A DNA stretch of 40,453 nucleotides from Paludibacteraceae bacterium (GTDB lineage: Bacteria; Bacteroidota; Bacteroidia; Bacteroidales; Paludibacteraceae), in the NCBI GenBank assembly GCA_017480285.1, contig JAFVAX010000024.1:1-40453 (forward strand), written 5' to 3'. Each line of letters starts with the position of its first letter. Position 1 is the first letter of the stretch. The position numbers and the translations under genes were made by a program. The notes under the pieces were generated by a model. The model saw only the letters and a list, made by a program, of their open reading frames with translations, ran no database searches and was not told the DNA's origin. Below, in pieces: positions 1 to 6,014 of the stretch.

Positions 1-210
1 AGATTCTGACCTTCGTCAGAATGAGGACACAGATTCTGACCTTCGTCAGAATGAGGATACAGATTCTGACCTTCGTCAGAATGAGGACACAGATTCTTAC
101 CTTCGTTAGAATGAGGATGCAGATTCTGACCTTCGTCAGAATGAGGATACAGATTCTGACCTTCGTTAGAATGAGGATACAGATTCTGACCTTCGTCAGA
201 ATGAGGATTT
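1..210. repeat. Tandem array, seven copies of a 30-bp hairpin unit
   Basis: Seven contiguous 30-bp units begin at 1, 31, 61, 91, 121, 151 and 181. Each carries the inverted repeat TTCTGAC-CTTC-GTCAGAA followed by TGAGGA. Copy 4 has one stem mismatch and copy 6 a G-T wobble. There are no unique spacers, so this is not CRISPR. The array ends about 17 bp from the stop codon of the minus-strand lipoprotein gene, so it would be transcribed as that gene's 3' region. It may continue beyond the left window edge. Related single hairpins occur at 3111-3130 and 26787-26806. Confidence 0.95.
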
Positions 211-226
211 ACCCTTTTCTAACAGT

Positions 227-739
227 TTACCACATAAGCACTATGCGGAAGGACATACGAGTAGGCTCTACATCGGTGCTTTCGTCTAACTCGTAGGCGA
301 AATCAGAAAGTGTGTAATACAGATACACAAAGCCTTCGGCATACTGAAAATCAAGTGTCTCTGTATAAAGTGCAGTAACGGTCTCACCATTCTGCTGAAT
401 GAAAACCTCTTTATGATTAGTGCAGGGCAATGCTTGTTGAACCAAATTCTTAGGGTTATCGTTGAATACGCGATATACTTTTACAACACCGTTGTCGAAG
501 ATATCTTTTGTCAATTCAGGAACGCCGATTTCTGCGCTGAAATAGTTGTTGTCCGGCAGGTTGCTATAGCCCCAACCGTTTGTTTGTCCGAAAGGTTCAA
601 CAGTAAAAGTTATATTTTTAATGTTTGCAAAGCCGTCTTGTCCGTCTTTGCCATCACGCCCGTCGCGCCCATCTCTGCCATTACAAGAGCTGAGCACACC
701 AAGCAAGGCAAACAAAAAAATGTACAGATATTTTTTCAT
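227..739 (-). CDS. Collagen-like repeat lipoprotein, function unknown
   Basis: This is a 170-aa predicted lipoprotein. It has a basic start (MKKY), a hydrophobic stretch and a lipobox-like LSSC, with Cys19 as the likely lipidated residue. Right after the cysteine come five Gly-X-Asp triplets (residues about 22-36; GRDGRDGRDGKDGQDG), the kind of short collagen-like stretch found after the lipid anchor in many Bacteroidota lipoproteins. The remaining 130 residues match no family I recognise; they are rich in aromatic residues and look like a beta-rich extracytoplasmic domain. The gene is monocistronic and divergent from recQ, with a Bacteroides-type promoter at 777-808. The hairpin array at 1-210 lies immediately downstream. 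The lipoprotein call is firm; no function can be given. Confidence 0.85.
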   Translation of the reverse strand: MKKYLYIFLFALLGVLSSCNGRDGRDGRDGKDGQDGFANIKNITFTVEPFGQTNGWGYSNLPDNNYFSAEIGVPELTKDIFDNGVVKVYRVFNDNPKNLVQQALPCTNHKEVFIQQNGETVTALYTETLDFQYAEGFVYLYYTLSDFAYELDESTDVEPTRMSFRIVLMW

Positions 740-776
740 AGCGTAAAATGCTTATATACTTAAATAGAGTTTTCTG

Positions 777-808
777 CAAATTTACTATTTTTTTTAGAAA
801 ATTACAAT
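777..808 (-). promoter_or_regulatory. Bacteroides-type promoter for the collagen-like lipoprotein
   Basis: On the minus strand, ATTG (808-805) lies 20 bp from TAAATTTG (784-777). This fits the -33/-7 consensus TTTG / TAnnTTTG with one deviation in the -33 box. The predicted start of transcription is about 30 bp ahead of the ATG at 739. Confidence 0.6.
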
Positions 809-823
809 TTTTTTCAAAAAAAG

Positions 824-854
824 TTTGCATATTGTTGATTTTTCATTATTTTTG
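824..854 (+). promoter_or_regulatory. Bacteroides-type promoter for recQ
   Basis: TTTG (824-827), a 19-bp spacer and TATTTTTG (847-854) match the Bacteroidota -33/-7 promoter exactly. The predicted RNA starts near 861. An upstream in-frame start at 825 would lie inside the promoter, so the ATG at 909 is the true recQ start. Confidence 0.75.
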
Positions 855-908
855 CAGTATGAACGGATTTTGGGAAGGATAACACTAAAAAAACACCTCT
901 TTTTGAAG

Positions 909-3092
909 ATGAACAGGCACGAACAATTACTTGATGCGCTCAAATTGCATTTTGGTTTTGACGAATTCAAAGGTAATCAGGAGCAGATAATCAACAACCT
1001 AATGGACGGTAAGGATACTTTTGTGCTAATGCCTACGGGCGGAGGCAAGAGTATGTGCTATCAGTTGCCATCGCTATTGATGGACGGAGTGGCGATAGTT
1101 ATATCTCCGCTAATTGCACTTATGAAAAATCAGGTTGATGCAATGCGAAACTTCAGCGATGAGGACTATGTGGCTCATTTTATCAATTCATCGCTAAATA
1201 AAACTGAGATCAATGCAGTAAAAAAAGATGTTTTGGACGGCAAAACCAAACTCCTTTATTTTGCCCCCGAGTCGCTTGGCAAGGACGAGTATGTCAATTT
1301 CTTGAAGAAAGTGAAAATCAGTTTTTATGCTATTGACGAGGCTCATTGTATAAGCGAGTGGGGACATGATTTCCGTCCTGAATACCGAAACATAAAAGAG
1401 ATTACCGAGCGCATAATGCCTGCACCTATCATTGCACTTACCGCCACTGCTACCCCAAAAGTGCAAGCCGACATACAAAAAAACCTTGGTATGCAAGATG
1501 CAAGGGTGTTCAAGTCGTCGTTCAACAGACCTAATCTTTACTACGAGATACGAAAAAAAGACAGTCATGTTGACAAGGACATGATTCGTTTTATCCGTTC
1601 AATGGAAGGCAAGTCAGGCATAGTATATTGCCTGAGTAGGAAAACGACTGAAGATATTGCTCAGATGCTCAATGTCAATGGTATTGTGGCAAGACCCTAT
1701 CATGCAGGTATGGATGCAACCATGCGTGCAGAAAATCAGGACGCTTTCTTGATGGAAACGGTGCAGGTGATGGTGGCTACCATTGCTTTTGGTATGGGTA
1801 TCGACAAGCCCGATGTGAGGTTTGTAGTGCATTATGATATGCCCAAATCGCTTGAAGGCTATTATCAAGAGACAGGTCGTGCCGGTCGGGACGGAGGAGA
1901 AGGCTATTGCCTGTGCTACTATTCGCCGAAAGATATAGAGCGCCTTAGAAAGTTCAGTCAGGACAAGTCCGACAAGGAAAAAGAGATTGCTAATCAGCTG
2001 CTTTATGAAGCACAGAGTTATGCCGAATCAACACTTTGCAGACGCAAGTTCCTGCTTCACTATTTCGGAGAGGAATATAAGGACGACAAATGTTTCAACT
2101 GCGACAACTGCAAAAAGCAATACCGTATAAAAGAGTGTAGCGAACTGCTTGTTACTATACTTGAACTTATCGGTCAATTGAAAGAAAAGTTCAAGGCAGA
2201 GCATATTGTGGATATTCTTTTGGGTAATAAGACCGCCACTGTTCTGTCGTTTGGACATGATGAGTTAGACGCTTTCGGCTGTGCTTCGGAGGAATCGGAA
2301 ACGACCCTGCATACCATTATCCGTCAGGCGATGCTGAAAGGCTTGATAAAAAGGGATGTTGAGAGTTTTGGCGATTTGAAGATAACTCTCGACGGGCGTA
2401 AGTTCTTGAAAAACAAGAGCCGTTTTGAGGTGCAGGTTGAGATACCTAAGGATGAGGATTCCGACGATGTTGAGCCGGAAATGGCTACCGGTGCCGCTGC
2501 CGACGATGTGCTTTTCTCGATACTAAAAGATATGCGGAAGAAGTTGTCGAAGCATCTTGGTGTTCCGCCATTCGTTATTTTCCAAGACCCGTCGCTTGAG
2601 GCTATGGCTACTTCTTATCCTATAACGCTTGAGGAGTTGCAGAACATACCCGGTGTCGGGGCAGGAAAAGCAAAGCGTTATGGCGAGGAGTTTGTTGAAC
2701 TTATTAAGAAGTATGTTGATGAAAATGAGATTATCCGTCCGGAAGACCTGCGCGTCAAGACCGTTGCCCGCAAGTCGCAACTGAAGATAAGTATCATTCA
2801 GGCTATTGACCGTCAGGTTGATTTGGACGATTTGGCTCTCTCGAAAGGTATGAGTCTTGATGAGTTGCTCACAGAGATAGAGAGTATCGTCTATGCCGGT
2901 ATAAAACTGAATATCAACTATTTCATCCGCGAGGTGGTTGACCCCGACAAGGTTGAGGAGATATACGATTACTTCAAGACCGCCGAGACCGATAAGGTGC
3001 AGACGGCACTCGAAGAACTCGGAGAGGACGATTTTACGGAAGTGGAAATACGACTTGTAAGAATAAAGTTCCATTCGGAAATGGGAAATTGA
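909..3092 (+). CDS. recQ: ATP-dependent DNA helicase RecQ
   Basis: A 727-aa 3'-5' DNA helicase acting in recombinational repair and restart of stalled forks. Walker A (PTGGGKS) is at about residues 42-48 and the DEAH box at 143-146, followed by the RecQ-type CISEWGHDFRPEY aromatic loop. The second RecA fold contains FGMGIDKPDVRFVVHYD and the QETGRAGRDG motif VI. A zinc-binding RQC domain follows, with four cysteines (Cys377 and the CFNCDNC cluster), then a winged helix, an HRDC domain around residues 530-610 (LQNIPGVGAGKAKRYG) and a C-terminal extension of about 100 residues common in Bacteroidota RecQ. The start at 909 is chosen because the promoter lies at 824-854. A dispersed hairpin element follows the stop codon by about 12 nt. 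Confidence 0.97.
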   Translation: MNRHEQLLDALKLHFGFDEFKGNQEQIINNLMDGKDTFVLMPTGGGKSMCYQLPSLLMDGVAIVISPLIALMKNQVDAMRNFSDEDYVAHFINSSLNKTEINAVKKDVLDGKTKLLYFAPESLGKDEYVNFLKKVKISFYAIDEAHCISEWGHDFRPEYRNIKEITERIMPAPIIALTATATPKVQADIQKNLGMQDARVFKSSFNRPNLYYEIRKKDSHVDKDMIRFIRSMEGKSGIVYCLSRKTTEDIAQMLNVNGIVARPYHAGMDATMRAENQDAFLMETVQVMVATIAFGMGIDKPDVRFVVHYDMPKSLEGYYQETGRAGRDGGEGYCLCYYSPKDIERLRKFSQDKSDKEKEIANQLLYEAQSYAESTLCRRKFLLHYFGEEYKDDKCFNCDNCKKQYRIKECSELLVTILELIGQLKEKFKAEHIVDILLGNKTATVLSFGHDELDAFGCASEESETTLHTIIRQAMLKGLIKRDVESFGDLKITLDGRKFLKNKSRFEVQVEIPKDEDSDDVEPEMATGAAADDVLFSILKDMRKKLSKHLGVPPFVIFQDPSLEAMATSYPITLEELQNIPGVGAGKAKRYGEEFVELIKKYVDENEIIRPEDLRVKTVARKSQLKISIIQAIDRQVDLDDLALSKGMSLDELLTEIESIVYAGIKLNINYFIREVVDPDKVEEIYDYFKTAETDKVQTALEELGEDDFTEVEIRLVRIKFHSEMGN

Positions 3093-3103
3093 TAATTATT
3101 GTT

Positions 3104-3252
3104 AATCCTCACCCTGACGCAGGTCAGGGTCTGAAAAAGAACGAGATCCTGACTGAAACAAGTTGCTTCGCATCGCAAGCGTGCAGGATGAGGACTGAAA
3201 CAAGTAAGATCCTGAAACAAGTTGCTTCGCATCGCAAGCGTGCAGGATGAGG
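3104..3252 (+). repeat. Dispersed composite hairpin element, one full and one partial copy, 3' of recQ
   Basis: The first hairpin has stem ACCCTGAC (3111-3118) and GTCAGGGT (3123-3130) around GCAG. A second, longer arm pair ATCCTG (3146-3151) / CAGGAT (3184-3189) encloses a core with GAAACAAGTTGCTTCGCATC. This second part is repeated at 3209-3248. The same two-part arrangement occurs on the opposite strand at 26727-26811, after tolC. There is no T-run after the stem, so it is not a classical terminator. Confidence 0.85.
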
Positions 3253-3255
3253 GTA

Positions 3256-3285
3256 AATTGTGAATTGTAAATTGTGAATTGTATT
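3256..3285. repeat. Short word repeat (AATTGTGAATTGTA) containing the rimO start codon
   Basis: Alternating AATTGTGAATT and AATTGTAAATT words run from the end of the hairpin element into the first codons of rimO. The GTG start at 3274 is part of the repeat. Confidence 0.7.
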
Positions 3286-4560
3286 GATATAATAACTTTA
3301 GGTTGCTCAAAAAATCTTGTTGATTCAGAGCGACTTATGCGCCAACTGAGGCTTGCCGGATATACCTGTACTCACGATTCCGCACAGCCCGAAGGGGAAA
3401 TAGCGGTAATCAACACTTGCGGTTTTATTGGAGATGCCAAAGAAGAGAGCATAAACACCATACTGCAGTTTGCCAAACGCAAAACCGAAGGCAAACTGAA
3501 AAAACTCTTTGTAATGGGTTGTCTTGCTGAGAGATATATGAAAGACCTTGAGCAGGAGTTGCCCGAAGTGGATAAGTTTTATGGTAAGTTCGACTTCAAG
3601 AACCTGCTGTCAGACTTAGGTAAGGTCTATCGTCAGGATTATGATATTGAAAGAGTGATAACCACTCCTTCTCACTATGCTTATTTGAAGATTGCCGAGG
3701 GTTGCAACCGTTTTTGCTCGTACTGCGCCATACCGCTTATCACAGGCAGATACCGGTCGCGTAGTATTGAAGATATTGTAAAAGAAACGAAATGGCTTGT
3801 CGGTCAAGGTGTTAAAGAGTTTCAAGTCATAGCGCAAGACTTGACTTACTATGGTCAAGACCTTTATGGCGAGAACAAATTAGCCGAACTGCTTAAGCGA
3901 CTTTCAGACATTAAGGGTGTGGAATGGCTGCGCCTGCATTATGCTTATCCTACACATTTTCCGACTCAAATCCTGCCCGTTATGCGTGAGCGGGATAATA
4001 TATGCAAATATCTTGATATTGCCTTGCAACATATTTCCGACAGAATGTTGAAACTTATGCGTAGGCATATAACCAAGCAAGAGACGATTGATTTATTGGC
4101 TCTTTTGCGTTCAGAAGTGCCTGATATTCATATTCGTACGACAATGCTTCTCGGTCATCCCGGGGAAACTGAAAGCGATGTTGAGGAACTATTGGAATTT
4201 GTTGAACAGACCCGTTTTGAGCGACTTGGAGCCTTTGCTTATTCTAACGAGGAAGGCACTTATGCTTTCTTGCATTATAACGATGATATTCCTTTTGAGG
4301 TAAAACAAAACAGGGTGGATCGCCTAATGAGTTTGCAGGAGCAGATTGCGACGGAGATAAACTCGCAGAAAAAGGGTCGTCGGATGAAAGTGATAATCGA
4401 CAGACTTGAAGGCGATTATTTCATCGGCAGGACAGAGTTCGATTCGCCCGAAGTGGATGGCGAAGTGCTATTGAATAAGAACTTACCATTGCAAATAGGC
4501 GAGTTTTACGATGTGTTGATTACCGACACAGATACTTACGATTTATACGCAACATTATGA
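3274..4560 (+). CDS. rimO: Ribosomal protein S12 methylthiotransferase RimO
   Basis: A 428-aa radical-SAM enzyme that adds a methylthio group to the conserved aspartate of ribosomal protein S12. The N-terminal UPF0004 domain starts with ITLGCSKNLVDSE and includes INTCGF and MGCLAERY, which carry cysteines for the auxiliary cluster. The radical-SAM CxxxCxxC motif is seen as CNRFCSYCAIP (about residues 143-153), and a C-terminal TRAM domain ends the protein. The DSE motif and length separate RimO from MiaB. The only usable start is GTG at 3274; an in-frame TAA lies six bases upstream and there is no ATG. Its stop overlaps the next ATG (ATGA), so it heads the translationally coupled run rimO-HU-HU/LysM. 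Confidence 0.95.
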   Translation: MNCIDIITLGCSKNLVDSERLMRQLRLAGYTCTHDSAQPEGEIAVINTCGFIGDAKEESINTILQFAKRKTEGKLKKLFVMGCLAERYMKDLEQELPEVDKFYGKFDFKNLLSDLGKVYRQDYDIERVITTPSHYAYLKIAEGCNRFCSYCAIPLITGRYRSRSIEDIVKETKWLVGQGVKEFQVIAQDLTYYGQDLYGENKLAELLKRLSDIKGVEWLRLHYAYPTHFPTQILPVMRERDNICKYLDIALQHISDRMLKLMRRHITKQETIDLLALLRSEVPDIHIRTTMLLGHPGETESDVEELLEFVEQTRFERLGAFAYSNEEGTYAFLHYNDDIPFEVKQNRVDRLMSLQEQIATEINSQKKGRRMKVIIDRLEGDYFIGRTEFDSPEVDGEVLLNKNLPLQIGEFYDVLITDTDTYDLYATL

Positions 4561-4835
4561 ATAATAAAGAATTAGTACAACAGTTGTCAAGCCGTGTTTC
4601 GCTGACGCAACAAAAAACAAGCACCTTGCTTCAGACTTTTGTAGGCGAGTTGCAAGAGCAGTTGCTCAACGATAATATGGTACATATACAGCATTTTGGA
4701 GATTTGTCGGTTCGCAAACTTGGCGAGCGTCTTTCTGTTCATCCTAAAACGGGTGAGCGTACGCTGACACCGCCAAAGTTGCAAGTCGTTTTTCGTCAAT
4801 CGCCTGAATTAAAGGAGGAAATGAGCAATGGCTGA
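4557..4835 (+). CDS. HU-family DNA-binding protein
   Basis: A 92-aa HU/IHF-type protein. It shows the helical N-terminal half (ELVQQLSSRVSLTQQKTSTL), then IQHFGDLSVRKLGERLSVHPKTGER, which corresponds to the conserved beta-arm entry of HU (FG-F-V-R-R-NP-TG). The arm is more diverged than in canonical HU: the usual R-x-GRNP is replaced by SVHPKTGE. It starts inside the rimO stop codon and overlaps the next gene by 8 bp. Lying next to a second, membrane-anchored HU-like protein, it could form a heterodimer with it; that is inference. Confidence in the fold is high, in the specific role low. Confidence 0.9.
   Translation: MNNKELVQQLSSRVSLTQQKTSTLLQTFVGELQEQLLNDNMVHIQHFGDLSVRKLGERLSVHPKTGERTLTPPKLQVVFRQSPELKEEMSNG
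4811..4818 (+). promoter_or_regulatory. Strong Shine-Dalgarno sequence for the HU-LysM gene
   Basis: AAAGGAGG lies 9 nt before the ATG at 4828, inside the end of the upstream HU gene. Such a full anti-16S match is uncommon in Bacteroidota, and it settles the start of the next gene. Confidence 0.65.
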
Positions 4836-6012
4836 TGAGAAGATTACATTAACGCAACTTCGTAAGTCTGTTGCACGAAAGACAGGCGAGAAAGAAGAAG
4901 TATTGCAGACATTTCTCAACGAACTGTTTCAGGTTGTTGTTGAAGGTCTGAAGCGCGATGGTTGGGTTCGAATAAGCGGTTTGGGACAGTTCAAGGTGCA
5001 GCAAGTGGCTGAGCGTAAGTCGGTTAATGTCCAGACAGGCGAAAAGATTGTCATTGAGGGTTATAAGAAAGTGGTTTTTGTACCTGAGGTGGCACTCAAA
5101 AACAAAGTCAATGAGCCATACCAACATCTGTCGGCTATTCAGATTGAGGGGGTGGAGGCTTCTACGAAGACTGACGAGAACCTGCCACTACAGAAACTTG
5201 GCGAGCAGGCTGATGAGATAAATGATATTCTTGCTGAACTCGTTCAGATGGATTCTGCTATCGGAACGCAAACGCAGATGTCTTCACAAGCAGGAGAGTC
5301 AGAAACATCAGCGGAAGAAGCAGAACCTGTTTCTCAAACTCCAGTTGAGTTAGAGACAGTTACTCAAGAGCCGTCGGTAGAAGTGAGTACTGTGTCAGGA
5401 AAATATGAATATCAGCAATCTAATTATGATGTTGAGCCTGAAAAGAAATCGTCAAGGTGGAAATGGATAATTATTATTATTTTGGTTTTGTTGGTATTAG
5501 GTGCAGCATCGTTCTGCGTTTGGTATTGGTTGAGCGGAAGATTTGAACAAAAGGAAGTTGTAGCCATTGAGGCTGAAGTGATAGAGGACTTAGATACCTT
5601 AGAAACTTTAGATTCCATAGAGAACTTAGATACTTTAGAAACTTTAGAGGCTTTAGATACCATAGAGAACTTAGATACTGTTGCAGAGTCGGTTGATGTA
5701 GAGCCGGTTTCCCAAAAGCCAAAGTCGATAATGGAATTGGAACTGACTGACATTGACTATTCAGATACTCTGACGGTTGAGGAAGTTATAATGGGTACTC
5801 GTTTGGCACAAATGGCGCGTCGTAATTACGGGTCGCCACATTTCTGGGTGTATATTTATCAAGCAAACAAAGATAAACTTAAGACTCCGCATCGTTTCCC
5901 GCTTGGTATGCAAATAGTTATTCCGCGTCTGCCTGATAGTTTGGTGAACAGGAACAATCCAAGGGCAGTTGAACGGGCAAAACAATTTGAAAAAGAACTA
6001 CTTGGCGAATAA
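4828..6012 (+). CDS. Membrane-anchored HU-domain protein with C-terminal LysM-like domain
   Basis: A 394-aa protein. Residues 1-98 are an HU-like DNA-binding domain (WVRISGLGQFKVQQVAERKS, then NVQTGEK). An acidic, low-complexity stretch (about 105-205) leads to basic residues K206, K207, R210 and K212 and one membrane helix (213-235). The charge pattern predicts an inside N terminus and a periplasmic C terminus. Residues 253-285 are a Leu-Asp-Thr-rich repeat linker. Residues 315-370 resemble a LysM fold (LAQMARRNYGSPHFWVYIYQ, then FPLGMQIVIPRLP), which in other proteins binds peptidoglycan. Together this suggests a tether between DNA and cell wall; the domains are seen, the role is inferred. 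It overlaps the HU gene and lies 2 bp before uvrA. HU domains with envelope extensions exist in Bacteroidota, but none has a role I can name. Confidence 0.85.
   Translation: MADEKITLTQLRKSVARKTGEKEEVLQTFLNELFQVVVEGLKRDGWVRISGLGQFKVQQVAERKSVNVQTGEKIVIEGYKKVVFVPEVALKNKVNEPYQHLSAIQIEGVEASTKTDENLPLQKLGEQADEINDILAELVQMDSAIGTQTQMSSQAGESETSAEEAEPVSQTPVELETVTQEPSVEVSTVSGKYEYQQSNYDVEPEKKSSRWKWIIIIILVLLVLGAASFCVWYWLSGRFEQKEVVAIEAEVIEDLDTLETLDSIENLDTLETLEALDTIENLDTVAESVDVEPVSQKPKSIMELELTDIDYSDTLTVEEVIMGTRLAQMARRNYGSPHFWVYIYQANKDKLKTPHRFPLGMQIVIPRLPDSLVNRNNPRAVERAKQFEKELLGE
5584..5683. repeat. Intragenic word repeat (TTAGATAC / TTTAGAAAC)
   Basis: This stretch of about 100 bp is built of degenerate copies of TTAGATACT and TTAGAAACT, and encodes the LDTLETL-type linker of the HU-LysM protein. 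The 14-mer TTAGATACTTTAGA recurs in the grpE-dnaJ intergenic region. Confidence 0.8.
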
Positions 6013-6014
6013 CA

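Noticed and set aside
1..210. CRISPR array
   Set aside because: The 30-bp units follow each other directly without spacers, and there are no cas genes.
21..296. Open frame of 91 codons encoding a ten-residue repeat peptide (MRTQILTFVR units)
   Set aside because: It is the translation of the 30-bp hairpin array, which stays open because the unit is a multiple of three; it has no promoter or signal and runs over the real lipoprotein gene end.
825..908. Upstream start for recQ adding 28 residues
   Set aside because: The added stretch covers the -33/-7 promoter, and the family start fits the ATG at 909.
3111..3130. Rho-independent terminator after recQ
   Set aside because: The stem is strong, but it is followed by CTGAAAAAG with no T-run.
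5424..5753. Antisense open frames rich in SKVSK repeats
   Set aside because: They mirror the TTAGATACT word repeat in the HU-LysM gene and have no other support.
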